Of a stretch of 64,000 bases of DNA, positions 33,079 to 41,683 are shown in pieces. The DNA lies in contig CAWDDH010000003.1 of the NCBI GenBank assembly GCA_963801105.1, forward strand, positions 1,178,001 through 1,242,000, written 5' to 3'. The DNA comes from JAENVU01 sp963801105. GTDB taxonomy: Bacteria > Actinomycetota > Acidimicrobiia > IMCC26256 > JAENVU01. Position numbers and translations under genes: made by a program. Within the stretch, counting starts at the first letter, position 1. Each line of letters opens with the position of its first letter. Under the pieces are notes generated by a model. That model worked only from the letters and a program-made list of their open reading frames with translations. It was not told where the DNA came from and made no database searches.

Positions 33079-34001
33079 TGGGCCAGAAGGTCAACCCGTA
33101 CGGGTTCCGACTCGGCGTCACCACCGACTGGAAGTCCCGGTGGTTCGCCGAGGACGAGGAGTACAAGGACCTCCTCGTCGAGGACTGGAAGATCCGCGAT
33201 TACCTGCGCAACCAGCTCCACCGCGCGATGGTCAGCCGGATCGAGATCGAGCGCACGCGTGATCGTCTGCGCGTCGACGTCTACACGGCACGGCCGGGCA
33301 TCGTGATCGGTCGTCGCGGCGCGGAGGCCGACCGGCTCCGGGCGGGGCTGTTGAAGATCACGGGGAACCCGAAGATCCATTTCAACATCCAGGAGATCAA
33401 GCAGCCCGAGCTCGACGCCACGCTGATCGCCCAGGGCGTCGCGGACCAGCTGACCGGTCGGGTGAGCTTCCGCCGGGCCATGAAGCGCGCGGTGCAGACC
33501 GCGATGAAGGCGGGCGCCCTCGGGATCCGGGTCCAGTGCGGCGGCCGCCTCGGCGGTGCCGAGATGAGCCGCAAGGAGTGGTACCGCGAGGGCCGGGTCC
33601 CGCTGCACACGCTCCGGGCCGACATCGACTACGGCCTCGCCGAGGCCCGCACCACGTTCGGGCGGATCGGCGTGAAGGTCTGGATCTACAAGGGCGAGAT
33701 CCTCCCCTACAAGACCGCGGCGGAGGACAAGATCGCCAAGGAGGCCGCCATGGCGGTCGGTGACACGGCCGGGCCGACCGGCCGCCGGGTCGTGAGCGCC
33801 GGCGGCGGTCGCCGCCGTCCGAGCGCCGAGTCGACGCCGGTCGACGAGGCGTCGGTCAGCGACGAGGACCTCGCCGAGGCCGCGCCGCTGGTGAAGGAGG
33901 CCGATCCCGAGCTCGAGCGACTCCTCGCCGAGGAAGAAGAGATCGAGCGCCGGACTCGCCAGCCCCACGAGGCGCCGAAGTTCCACGGGGACGAAGACTG
34001 A
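33078..34001 (+). CDS. rpsC: 30S ribosomal protein S3 (uS3), extended
   Basis: The 307-residue protein has the KH domain with RPGIVIGRRGAEADRL and the C-terminal domain (GALGIRVQCGGRLGGAEMSR). Bacterial S3 is usually 210-270 residues; here a C-terminal tail of about 80 residues rich in Glu, Asp and Ala is added. S3 forms the mRNA entry gate. The ends overlap rplV and rplP by one base each. Confidence 0.96.
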   Translation: MGQKVNPYGFRLGVTTDWKSRWFAEDEEYKDLLVEDWKIRDYLRNQLHRAMVSRIEIERTRDRLRVDVYTARPGIVIGRRGAEADRLRAGLLKITGNPKIHFNIQEIKQPELDATLIAQGVADQLTGRVSFRRAMKRAVQTAMKAGALGIRVQCGGRLGGAEMSRKEWYREGRVPLHTLRADIDYGLAEARTTFGRIGVKVWIYKGEILPYKTAAEDKIAKEAAMAVGDTAGPTGRRVVSAGGGRRRPSAESTPVDEASVSDEDLAEAAPLVKEADPELERLLAEEEEIERRTRQPHEAPKFHGDED

Positions 34002-34417
34002 TGTTGATGCCACGGAAGGTGAAGCACCGCAAGGTGCAGCGTGGGCGCATGTCGGGTGTCGCCAAGGGCGGCACGAAGGTGTCCTTCGGCGACTACGGCA
34101 TCCAGGCGCTCGAGCCGGGCTGGATCACGAACCGCCAGATCGAGGCCGCTCGTATCGCGATGACCCGCCACATCAAGCGTGGCGGCAAGGTCTGGATCAA
34201 CGTGTTCCCGGACAAGCCCGTCACCCAGAAGCCCGCCGAGACCCGGATGGGCTCAGGGAAGGGAAATCCCGAGAGCTGGGTCGCGGTCGTCAAGCCCGGC
34301 CGGGTCATGTTCGAGCTCTCCGGCGTCGGTGAGCCCCTCGCCCGGGAGGCGATGCGACTCGCCATGCACAAGCTGCCGATCAAGACGCGCTTCGTAGTGC
34401 GCAGCGACGAGGCCTGA
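34001..34417 (+). CDS. rplP: 50S ribosomal protein L16 (uL16)
   Basis: The 138-residue protein begins MLMPRKVKHRKVQRGRM and has MGSGKGNPESWVAVVKPG. It organises tRNA binding near the A site. The start overlaps the rpsC stop (TGATG), so it is coupled to S3. Confidence 0.97.
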   Translation: MLMPRKVKHRKVQRGRMSGVAKGGTKVSFGDYGIQALEPGWITNRQIEAARIAMTRHIKRGGKVWINVFPDKPVTQKPAETRMGSGKGNPESWVAVVKPGRVMFELSGVGEPLAREAMRLAMHKLPIKTRFVVRSDEA

Positions 34418-34422
34418 TCATC

Positions 34423-34653
34423 ATGTCGACCAAAGCATCCGAGCTCCGCGAGCTCAACGACGCCGAGCTGGTCCAGAAGCTGGCCGAAGCGAAGGAGGAG
34501 CACTTCAACCTTCGCTTCCAGGCCGCGACCGGTCAGCTGGACAACAGCGCCCGGCTGGGCGATGTCCGGCGGGAGGTCGCCCGGCTCAACACGCTGCTCC
34601 GCGAGCGCGAGATCGCGGCGGCCGAGCGACTGGCCCAGGAGGAGGACCGATGA
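34423..34653 (+). CDS. rpmC: 50S ribosomal protein L29 (uL29)
   Basis: The 76-residue protein is two long helices with ELRELNDAELVQKLAEAKEE and the conserved FNLRFQAATGQLDN and VRREVARLNTLLRER. It lies near the tunnel exit. Its stop overlaps the rpsQ start by 4 bases. Confidence 0.96.
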   Translation: MSTKASELRELNDAELVQKLAEAKEEHFNLRFQAATGQLDNSARLGDVRREVARLNTLLREREIAAAERLAQEEDR

Positions 34654-34919
34654 CCGACACGAGCACGGAGCGCAATCGCCGCAAGGTGCGCGAGGGCATC
34701 GTCGTGTCCACGAAGATGGACAAGACGGTGGTCGTGAGCGTCATCGACCGCGTGCAGCACCGCCGCTACCGCAAGACGCTGCAGCGCACCACGAAGCTCT
34801 ACGCCCACGACGAGGCCAACGACGTACGTGAGGGCGACCGCGTCCGCGTCGCCGAGACCCGTCCCCTCTCGCGTCAGAAGCGTTGGCGCGTGGTCGAGGT
34901 CCTGGAGCGCGCCCGATGA
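34650..34919 (+). CDS. rpsQ: 30S ribosomal protein S17 (uS17)
   Basis: The 89-residue protein has the OB-fold signature GIVVSTKMDKTVVVSV and YAHDEANDVREGDRVRV. It is an early binder of 16S rRNA. It overlaps rpmC and rplN by 4 bases on each side. Confidence 0.97.
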   Translation: MTDTSTERNRRKVREGIVVSTKMDKTVVVSVIDRVQHRRYRKTLQRTTKLYAHDEANDVREGDRVRVAETRPLSRQKRWRVVEVLERAR

Positions 34920-35284
34920 TCCAGCAGGAGAGCCGCCTCAAGGTGGCGGACAACTCCGGCGCGCGCGAGGTGCTCTGCATCAAGGTGCTCGGCGGCACGC
35001 GGCGCCGCTACGCCGGCATCGGTGACGTGTTCGTCGCGACCGTCAAGGACGCCACGCCCGGCGCCGCGGTGAAGAAGGGCGACGTCGTGAAGTGCGTGGT
35101 CGTGCGTACCCGCAAGGAGCGCCGGCGTCCCGACGGCAGCTATATCCGGTTCGACGAGAACGCGGCCGTGCTGATCAACGACCAGATGCAACCCCGCGGC
35201 ACGCGCATCTTCGGCCCGGTGGGCCGGGAGCTGCGGGACCGCAAGTTCATGCGGATCGTCTCACTCGCGCCGGAGGTGCTGTGA
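34916..35284 (+). CDS. rplN: 50S ribosomal protein L14 (uL14)
   Basis: The 122-residue protein starts MIQQESRLKVADNSGAREV and contains AVLINDQMQPRGTRIFGPVG, standard for L14, which forms bridge B8 to the 30S subunit. The ATG at 34916 overlaps the rpsQ stop; a longer reading from 34883 is rejected. Confidence 0.97.
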   Translation: MIQQESRLKVADNSGAREVLCIKVLGGTRRRYAGIGDVFVATVKDATPGAAVKKGDVVKCVVVRTRKERRRPDGSYIRFDENAAVLINDQMQPRGTRIFGPVGRELRDRKFMRIVSLAPEVL

Positions 35285-35589
35285 TGAAGATCAAGAAGGG
35301 CGACACCGTGCAGGTGATCGCGGGCAAGGACCTCGGCAAGGTCGGCGAGGTGACCCGTGTGCTGGTGGACTCCGAGCGGGTCATCGTCGACGGCGTGAAC
35401 ATCGCCAAACGGCACCAGCGGGCGACCCAGGCCACGATGCAGGGCGGCATCATCGACAAGGACATGCCGGTCCACGTGTCCAATGTCGCCCTCGTCTGCA
35501 CATCGTGCGGCAAGCACACGCGGATCGGATACCGGATCGAGGGCGACGAGAAGTTCCGCGTCTGTCGCAAGTGCGGGAAGGACCTGTAG
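35284..35589 (+). CDS. rplX: 50S ribosomal protein L24 (uL24), zinc-ribbon form
   Basis: The 101-residue protein has the KOW motif (KKGDTVQVIAGKDLGKVG) and a C-terminal part with two cysteine pairs, CTSCGKHTR and CRKCGKDL, consistent with a zinc ribbon as in a subset of bacterial L24 proteins. L24 starts 50S assembly. The start overlaps rplN by one base. Confidence 0.96.
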   Translation: MKIKKGDTVQVIAGKDLGKVGEVTRVLVDSERVIVDGVNIAKRHQRATQATMQGGIIDKDMPVHVSNVALVCTSCGKHTRIGYRIEGDEKFRVCRKCGKDL

Positions 35590-36158
35590 TGGCCGCCACA
35601 TCGACCATGCCGCGGTTGAAGGAGCGCTACCTGTCGCAGCTGCGCGAGCAGCTGCGCAGCGAGCTCTCGCTCGGCAACGTGATGGAGGTCCCCGGCCTCG
35701 TCAAGATCTCGATCAACATGGGAGTCGGCCTCGCGACCCAACAGTCGTCACTGCTCGACGGCGCGGTCGCCGATCTCACGTTGATCACGGGTCAGAAGCC
35801 GGCCGTGACCCGGGCCAAGAAGTCGATCGCCGGCTTCAAGCTCCGGGAAGGCAACGCGATCGGAGCGAAGGCGACGCTGCGCGGCGATCGCATGTGGGAG
35901 TTCTACGACCGGCTCGTCAGCGTGGCGATCCCCCGGATCCGCGACTTCCGGGGCCTCAGCCCGGATTCGTTCGACGGGCGGGGCAACTACACGTTCGGTG
36001 TGACCGAGCAGCTGATCTTCCCGGAGATCGATTACGACAAGATCGACACGGTCCGTGGCATGGACATCACCATCGTCACGACCGCTCGTACCGACGACGA
36101 AGGGCGCGCACTCCTCCGCGCGCTCGGGTTCCCGTTCCGCCGTCAGGCTCAGGGGTAA
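35589..36158 (+). CDS. rplE: 50S ribosomal protein L5 (uL5)
   Basis: The 189-residue protein has LVKISINMGVG, ITGQKPAVTRAKKSIAGFKLR and the C-terminal FGVTEQLIFPEIDYD. L5 binds 5S rRNA and contacts the P-site tRNA. The GTG at 35589 overlaps the rplX stop (TAGTG); the earlier reading from 35505 is rejected. Confidence 0.96.
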   Translation: MAATSTMPRLKERYLSQLREQLRSELSLGNVMEVPGLVKISINMGVGLATQQSSLLDGAVADLTLITGQKPAVTRAKKSIAGFKLREGNAIGAKATLRGDRMWEFYDRLVSVAIPRIRDFRGLSPDSFDGRGNYTFGVTEQLIFPEIDYDKIDTVRGMDITIVTTARTDDEGRALLRALGFPFRRQAQG

Positions 36159-36161
36159 GGC

Positions 36162-36347
36162 ATGGCCAAGAAGGCGCTCATCAACAAGCAACAGCGTGCT
36201 CCGAAGTTCAAGGTGCGCGGATACACGCGGTGCCGGCGGTGCGGGCGACCGCGCTCGGTGTATCGCAAGTTCGGGTTGTGCCGAATCTGTCTGCGCGAGC
36301 TGACGCACGCCGGTGAGGTTCCCGGCGTGACGAAGGCGTCGTGGTGA
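36162..36347 (+). CDS. rpsZ: 30S ribosomal protein S14 type Z (uS14)
   Basis: The 61-residue protein is the short, zinc-binding form with CRRCGRPRSVYRKFGLCRIC (two C-x2-C pairs). Actinobacteria use this form as the main S14. It is 3 bases after rplE. Confidence 0.97.
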   Translation: MAKKALINKQQRAPKFKVRGYTRCRRCGRPRSVYRKFGLCRICLRELTHAGEVPGVTKASW

Positions 36348-36360
36348 GGGGGTTGAGCCG

Positions 36361-36765
36361 ATGACGATGACCGACCCGATCGCCGACATGCTGACTCGGA
36401 TCCGCAACGCGAACATCGCGATGCACGATCTCACCGAGATGCCGTCGTCGAAGCAGAAGGAAGCGCTCGCGAAGATCCTCCACCGCGAGGGTTACATCGA
36501 GGGCTTCGACGTCGCGGACGATCCCAAGCGTCCGGGCCGCAAGCTCACGATCACGATGAAGTACACGCCGGAGCGCAAGCGCACGATCTCCGGCATCAAG
36601 CGCATCTCGAAGCCCGGCCTGCGGGTGTACTCGGCGGCGAGCGACGTGCCGCGGGTGCTCGGTGGCATGGGGATCGCGGTGCTCTCGACCAATCAGGGAC
36701 TGTTGACCGACCGCGAGGCGCGCCAGCGCCGCGTCGGTGGCGAGATCCTGTGTCAGGTGTGGTGA
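36361..36765 (+). CDS. rpsH: 30S ribosomal protein S8 (uS8)
   Basis: The 134-residue protein begins with MTDPIADMLTRIRNAN and ends with GVLTDREARQRRVGGE-type sequence (here LLTDREARQRRVGGEILC). S8 binds helix 21 of 16S rRNA and in E. coli represses the spc operon. A possible start at 36367 (second ATG) is only 2 codons later. Confidence 0.97.
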   Translation: MTMTDPIADMLTRIRNANIAMHDLTEMPSSKQKEALAKILHREGYIEGFDVADDPKRPGRKLTITMKYTPERKRTISGIKRISKPGLRVYSAASDVPRVLGGMGIAVLSTNQGLLTDREARQRRVGGEILCQVW

Positions 36766-36768
36766 GTC

Positions 36769-37308
36769 ATGTCTCGGATCGGTAAGGCCCCGATCTCGCT
36801 GCCCTCCGGGGTGGAGGTCACGATTGCTGGGTCGCATCTCTCGGTGAAGGGCCCGAAGGGCACCCTGACGTGGGACGCGCCCGAGGACATCGGCATCAGC
36901 CGCGACGGAGACGTCCTGACGGTGACGCGACCCGACGACGAGCGTCGTCACCGAGCGCTGCACGGCATGACGCGCTCGCTCGTCGCGAACATGGTGACCG
37001 GGGTCTCGGAGGGCTTCTCGAAGGAGCTCGAGATCGTCGGCGTCGGCTATCGCGCCCAGGCCCAGGGCCCGTCGAAGCTGGAGCTCCAGGTCGGCTTCTC
37101 CCACGTGGTGCCGGTGGAGGCCCCAGAGGGTGTCACCTTCGAGGTGCCGACGCCCGGGCGCATCGTGGTGTCGGGCATCGACAAGCAGCTCGTCGGCCAG
37201 GTCGCGGCCGACATCCGCAAGATCCGCAAGCCCGAGCCGTACAAGGGCAAGGGCATCCGCTACTCCGGCGAGCGCGTGCTGCGCAAGGCCGGGAAGTCCG
37301 CGAAGTAG
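36769..37308 (+). CDS. rplF: 50S ribosomal protein L6 (uL6)
   Basis: The 179-residue protein has MSRIGKAPISLPSGV and the C-terminal KPEPYKGKGIRYSGE. L6 supports the sarcin-ricin loop region and factor binding. A 99-base gap to rplR follows, longer than elsewhere in the operon, without a clear structure. Confidence 0.97.
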   Translation: MSRIGKAPISLPSGVEVTIAGSHLSVKGPKGTLTWDAPEDIGISRDGDVLTVTRPDDERRHRALHGMTRSLVANMVTGVSEGFSKELEIVGVGYRAQAQGPSKLELQVGFSHVVPVEAPEGVTFEVPTPGRIVVSGIDKQLVGQVAADIRKIRKPEPYKGKGIRYSGERVLRKAGKSAK

Positions 37309-37407
37309 GCGAGTCGTGACGAGCGAGGCCTTGACCCCTGTGTACCCGAGCCGCGCCGGCCGAGCGGGGCCTGACCGCCCCGGCCCGCAGGGCCAGGAGG
37401 GGAACTG

Positions 37408-37764
37408 ATGAGCCAGAAGACGACCGACGGACGGACGCGGCGTCACCTGCGGGTGCGCAAGAAGGTCCGGGGCACGGCCGAGCGCCCGCGCCTCGCGGTG
37501 TTCCGCTCCAACAAGCACATCTACGCGCAGGTGATCGACGACGTCGGCGGCCGCACCGTGGCCAGCGCATCGACGATGGAAGCGTCGGACCGGTCCGGCG
37601 CGACGGGCACCGTCTCGGCGGCCCGCGTCGTCGGCGAGCGGGTCGCGCAACGGGCGAAGGACGCCGGGATCGGCACGGTCGTGTTCGATCGGGGCGGGTT
37701 CAAGTACCACGGTCGGGTTGCCGCCGTGGCCGACGGTGCACGCAGCGCCGGACTCGAGTTCTAG
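37408..37764 (+). CDS. rplR: 50S ribosomal protein L18 (uL18)
   Basis: The 118-residue protein has RLAVFRSNKHIYAQVIDD and the C-terminal FDRGGFKYHGRVAAVADGAR. It carries 5S rRNA into the large subunit with L5. The ATG at 37408 follows CAGGAGGGG, a very strong ribosome site. Confidence 0.97.
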   Translation: MSQKTTDGRTRRHLRVRKKVRGTAERPRLAVFRSNKHIYAQVIDDVGGRTVASASTMEASDRSGATGTVSAARVVGERVAQRAKDAGIGTVVFDRGGFKYHGRVAAVADGARSAGLEF

Positions 37765-37771
37765 GAGCATC

Positions 37772-38323
37772 ATGGCGAACGACTCCCAGTACGAGGAGCG
37801 GGTCATCGCGATCAACCGCGTGGCCAAGGTCGTGAAGGGTGGCCGTCGGTTCTCCTTCACCGCTCTGGTGGTGGTGGGCGACGGCAACGGGAACGTCGGT
37901 CTCGGCTACGGCAAGGCCAAGGAGGTTCCCGCCGCGATCCAGAAGGGGATGGAGGAGGCGAAGAAGAACCTCTTCGCGGTCCCGCTCGCGGGTTCGTCGA
38001 TCACCCACGAGATCGTGGGCCGGCACGACTCCGCCCGCGTGCTTCTCAAGCCGGCGGCGCCCGGGACCGGGGTCATCGCCGGTGGTGCCGCCCGCGCCAT
38101 CCTCGAGGCGGCCGGCGTGCACGACGTGCTGGCCAAGTCACTCGGCAGCTCGAACGCGATCAATGTCTCCCGGGCCACGATCGCCGGCCTCGCCGGACTG
38201 CACCGCCCCGACGTGGTCGCCAAGGCGCGGGGCAAGTCCCCCGAAGAGGTGTCGACGGTCGGGATGTTGCGGGCCTACCGCGAGCGCAACGCCAAGAAGC
38301 CCGAGATCAACGAGGTCGCATGA
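37772..38323 (+). CDS. rpsE: 30S ribosomal protein S5 (uS5)
   Basis: The 183-residue protein has the double-stranded RNA-binding domain (ERVIAINRVAKVVKGGRRFS) and GLGYGKAKEVPAAIQKG. It takes part in decoding accuracy and mRNA unwinding. The ATG at 37772 is preceded by TAGGAGCATC; the earlier reading at 37718 has no ribosome site. Confidence 0.97.
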   Translation: MANDSQYEERVIAINRVAKVVKGGRRFSFTALVVVGDGNGNVGLGYGKAKEVPAAIQKGMEEAKKNLFAVPLAGSSITHEIVGRHDSARVLLKPAAPGTGVIAGGAARAILEAAGVHDVLAKSLGSSNAINVSRATIAGLAGLHRPDVVAKARGKSPEEVSTVGMLRAYRERNAKKPEINEVA

Positions 38324-38505
38324 TGACGATCCGAGTCACCCAGGTGCGGTCTGCCATCGGCATCAAGCCGAAGCATCGCGGCACGTTGCGCGCCCTCGGG
38401 CTGCGCGGCATCGGTCAGACGCGCGAGCACACGGACACCCCGGTGCTCCGCGGCATGCTCGCGAAGATCCCCCACCTCGTCCGAGTCGAGGAGACGAGCT
38501 CATGA
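38320..38505 (+). CDS. rpmD: 50S ribosomal protein L30 (uL30)
   Basis: The 61-residue protein has IRVTQVRSAIGIKPKHRGTL and ALGLRGIGQTREHTDTP, the normal small L30. It overlaps the rpsE stop; a second ATG at 38323 would remove one residue. It overlaps rplO by 4 bases. Confidence 0.96.
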   Translation: MMTIRVTQVRSAIGIKPKHRGTLRALGLRGIGQTREHTDTPVLRGMLAKIPHLVRVEETSS

Positions 38506-38994
38506 AGGTCCACGATCTGAAGCCGGCCGCCGGATCGCGGCGCGCGCCCAAGCGCATCGCGCGCGGCATCGGCGGCAAGGGTGGCAAGACCGCCGGGCGT
38601 GGTACCAAGGGCCAGGGCGCCCGAGACACCATCAAGCCCGGGTTCGAGGGTGGTCAGACGCCGCTCCACCGCCGGACGCCCAAGGCCAAGGGATTCAAGA
38701 ACCCGTTCCGTGTCGAGTACCACGTGGTCAACCTCGACACGCTCGAGCTCTTCGACGCCGGCAGCGAGGTCTCGCCGGCGACGCTGCGCGCCGCGTGGAC
38801 TGGTCGCCAAGCAGGGACTGGTCAAGGTCCTCGGCCGCGGGGATCTCTCGAAAGGCCTGACGGTCAAGGCGCACGGGTTCTCGGCCTCGGCCAAGCGGGC
38901 CATCGAGGCCGCGGGCGGATCGACCGAGATCGTTCCGGCGCCCTGGGGTGATCGTCGCCCGCCCGCACGGGGCAACGCGCTGACCAACCGATAG
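38502..38994 (+). CDS. rplO: 50S ribosomal protein L15 (uL15), frame broken in this sequence
   Basis: The frame from ATG 38502 encodes a normal L15 start (MKVHDLKPAAGSRRAPKR, then GRGTKGQGARD and GFEGGQTPLHRR) up to about 38795, then runs into unrelated sequence. The next frame continues correctly with GLVAKQGLVKVLGRGDLSKG to the TAG at 38992-38994. The total of 493 bases is one more than a multiple of three, so deleting one base around 38793-38797 gives a normal 163-residue protein. L15 is needed for 50S assembly and nothing else here replaces it, so a sequence error is more likely than true loss. Confidence 0.88.
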
Positions 38995-39033
38995 TCTCGG
39001 ACCTCTCAGGTTCTCGAGGAGGCCGTCACACCC

Positions 39034-40335
39034 ATGCTGTCCCGGCTGCGGAACATGTTCCGGGTGCCCGACCTGCGCAACAAGATCCTCTTCACGATCT
39101 TCGTTGTGCTGATCTACCGGTTGGGCACCCACGTCCCGGTGCCCTTCGTCGACTTCGCTCAGATCAAGGCGTTGCAGGACCAGTCGAACAACTCGGGCGT
39201 GGTCGGGTTCCTCGACCTGTTCGCGGGCGGCGCGATCACGAGCGTCTCGGTCTTCTTCCTCGGGATCATGCCCTACATCACCGCGTCGATCATCATGCAG
39301 CTGCTCGGGGTCGTCATCCCGAAGCTCGAGCAGTGGCAGGAGGAAGGCCAGTCGGGCCAGAAGAAGATCACCCAGTGGACCCGCTACGTCACCGTCGGGC
39401 TGGCGCTGGTGCAGTCCTCGGGCCTCGTCATCGCCCTGCGCGACGGGAGCCAGGGACTGCTCGGGACGATCGGTTTCCAGGGCCACAACATGATCCCGAA
39501 CTTCACCGCGGCGAAGGCCGCGCTGATCGTGCTCACCTGGGTCGCCGGAACGGCGTTGGTGATGTGGCTCGGTGAGGCCATCACCCAACGCGGTGTGGGG
39601 AACGGGATGTCCATCCTCATCTTCGCCTCGGTCGTCTCCCGGATGCCGGCCCAGGGTGGCTCCGTCTTCGCCGAGGGCGGTTGGTTCCAGGGCGTCGTTC
39701 TCGTCGGCGTGGGCATCGCGATGATCGCCGCCATCGTCTTCGTGGAATCGGGCCAGCGACGGATCCCCGTGCAGTTCGCCAAACGGGTCGTCGGCCGGCG
39801 CATGTCCGGTGGTCAGAGCACCTACATCCCGCTCAAGGTCAACCAGTCCGGCGTGATCCCGGTGATCTTCGCCAGCTCGATCCTGGCCTTCCCCGCGCTC
39901 ATCGCCACGGCCTCGAACTGGAAAGGGCTCCAGGAATGGACGAGCAAGAACCTCGTCTCGGGCAGCAGCTGGACCTACATCGGGCTGTACGCCCTCATGA
40001 TCCTGTTCTTCGCCTACTTCTATACCGCCATCGCGTTCAACCCGCAGCAGCAGGCCGACATCATCCGCAAGCAAGGTGGCTTCATCCCTGGCATCCGGCC
40101 GGGACCCCCGACCGAGAAGTACCTCGCCCGGGTGCTCAACCGCATCACGCTGCCCGGCTCGATCTTCCTCATGGTCATCGCGCTGGTTCCACTGCTCGTG
40201 TTCAAGCTCTGGAACATCAGCCAGTTCCCGTTCGGCGGCGTCGCCCTCCTGATCACGGTCGGCGTCGCCCTCGAGACGATGAAGCAGATCGACAGCCAGC
40301 TCATGATGCGCAACTACGAGGGCTTCCTCTCCTGA
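39034..40335 (+). CDS. secY: Preprotein translocase subunit SecY
   Basis: The 433-residue protein has ten helices and the SecY signatures GIMPYITASIIMQLL and NGMSILIFASVVSR; the cytoplasmic loop IPVQFAKRVVGRRMSGG and the late loop FNPQQQADIIRKQGGFIPGIRPG are intact. It forms the export channel with SecE (also in this window). A 39-base gap follows rplO, with GAGGAGG before the ATG. Confidence 0.97.
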   Translation: MLSRLRNMFRVPDLRNKILFTIFVVLIYRLGTHVPVPFVDFAQIKALQDQSNNSGVVGFLDLFAGGAITSVSVFFLGIMPYITASIIMQLLGVVIPKLEQWQEEGQSGQKKITQWTRYVTVGLALVQSSGLVIALRDGSQGLLGTIGFQGHNMIPNFTAAKAALIVLTWVAGTALVMWLGEAITQRGVGNGMSILIFASVVSRMPAQGGSVFAEGGWFQGVVLVGVGIAMIAAIVFVESGQRRIPVQFAKRVVGRRMSGGQSTYIPLKVNQSGVIPVIFASSILAFPALIATASNWKGLQEWTSKNLVSGSSWTYIGLYALMILFFAYFYTAIAFNPQQQADIIRKQGGFIPGIRPGPPTEKYLARVLNRITLPGSIFLMVIALVPLLVFKLWNISQFPFGGVALLITVGVALETMKQIDSQLMMRNYEGFLS

Positions 40336-40342
40336 GCTGCCC

Positions 40343-40921
40343 ATGACGTCGAAACGCGGACCGCGCATCGTCCTGCTCGGCAAGCAGGGCTCCGGGAAGG
40401 GGACGCAGGGCGAGCGGCTCGCGCGGCACTTCGACATGCAGCACCTCTCGACCGGTCAGCTCTTCCGCGACTCCGCTGAGGTCGGGGTCAAGGCCGGGCT
40501 CGAGGCCAAGGACTACATGGACCGCGGGGAACTCGTCCCCGACGATCTCGTGGTCGCGGTCGTCGCGGAGCGGTTCGGGAACGTCAACGAGGTCCTGCCC
40601 GGCTTCGTGCTCGACGGCTTCCCCCGGACCCGGCTCCAGGCGCTCGAGCTCGAGCGGATCCTGGCCGAGTACCCACTCGACATCGTGGTGAACCTCGAGG
40701 TGCCGACCGACGTCGTCGTCGAGCGCATGCGCGCCCGGGGCCGGGAGGACGACACCGAGAAGTCCATCCGCAAGCGTCTCGCGCTCTACGACTCGGAGAC
40801 CAAGCCGCTCGTCGAGTTCTACCGCGAGCGGTCGTTGCTCGAGACCGTGAACGGTCTCGGGGACGAGCGGGACGTCGAGGCCGCGGTGCTCGCCGCCGTC
40901 GCCCGCCGATTCGCTCAGTGA
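40343..40921 (+). CDS. adk: Adenylate kinase
   Basis: The 192-residue enzyme interconverts ATP plus AMP and two ADP. The P-loop reads LLGKQGSGKGTQ (usually GPPGAGKGTQ), followed by STGQLFRD and the AMP motif VLDGFPRT. The LID is the short, zinc-free form common in actinobacteria. It is 7 bases from secY and overlaps map by 4 bases. Confidence 0.96.
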   Translation: MTSKRGPRIVLLGKQGSGKGTQGERLARHFDMQHLSTGQLFRDSAEVGVKAGLEAKDYMDRGELVPDDLVVAVVAERFGNVNEVLPGFVLDGFPRTRLQALELERILAEYPLDIVVNLEVPTDVVVERMRARGREDDTEKSIRKRLALYDSETKPLVEFYRERSLLETVNGLGDERDVEAAVLAAVARRFAQ

Positions 40922-41670
40922 GCCGGGTCAAGACCCACGAGCAGATCGCGACCATGCGCCGCGCCGGGCGCGTCGTGGCGGAGATGCACGAGGTCTGCCG
41001 GCGGCTCGCCCGCCCCGGTGCGACGACCCGCCAGATCGACGCCGCCGCGCGGGAGGTGCTCGATCGCCGCGGGGCACAGTCGAACTTCCTTGGCTACCAC
41101 GGGTTCCCGGCGGTCGTCTGCACGTCGCCGAACGAGGTCGTGGTGCACGGGATCCCCGACGGGACCATGCTCGCGGAGGGTGACATCATCTCGTTGGACT
41201 GCGGGGCGATCGTCGACGGTTGGCATGCGGATGCGGCCATCACGGTGCCCGTGGGGACCGTCGACGAGATCTCGATGCGCCTGCTCGAGGTCACCGAAAG
41301 ATCCCTCACCGACGCCATCGCGGCGCTCGTCGTGGGGAACACGCTCGCCGATGTCGGGGGTGCGGCAGAGGAGGCGGCGCTCGCCGGTGGCTTCTCGGTG
41401 GTCCGGGAGTACGTGGGTCACGGGATCGGCACCGCGATGCACGAGCCGCCGGAGGTTCCCAACTACCGGACGGGTCGAGGACGGCGGGTCAAGCTCGTGC
41501 CCGGGCTGGTGGTCGCGGTCGAGCCGATGGTCACCGTCGGGAGCGCCGAAACCGAGGTGCTCGACGACGGCTGGACGGTGGTCACTGTCGACGGGAGCCG
41601 CGCGGCGCACTTCGAGCACTCGATCGCGGTGACCGATGGTGGTCCCGAGATCCTCACCCGGCCCGGCTGA
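40918..41670 (+). CDS. map: Methionine aminopeptidase, type I
   Basis: The 250-residue enzyme removes the initiator methionine. The five metal ligands are in place: SLDCGAIVDGWHADAA (two Asp), GHGIGTAMHEPP (His), and the two glutamates in AVEPMVTVG and FEHSIAVTDGG. The GTG overlaps the adk stop (GTGA). infA would normally come next, but the following gene is a convergent polysaccharide gene. Confidence 0.96.
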   Translation: MSRVKTHEQIATMRRAGRVVAEMHEVCRRLARPGATTRQIDAAAREVLDRRGAQSNFLGYHGFPAVVCTSPNEVVVHGIPDGTMLAEGDIISLDCGAIVDGWHADAAITVPVGTVDEISMRLLEVTERSLTDAIAALVVGNTLADVGGAAEEAALAGGFSVVREYVGHGIGTAMHEPPEVPNYRTGRGRRVKLVPGLVVAVEPMVTVGSAETEVLDDGWTVVTVDGSRAAHFEHSIAVTDGGPEILTRPG

Positions 41671-41683
41671 GCCGGCGTCGCCG

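Noticed and set aside
38785..38805. Programmed frameshifting in rplO
   Set aside because: No slippery heptamer, stimulatory pseudoknot or internal ribosome site is seen, and L15 is not known to use frameshifting; a sequence error is simpler.
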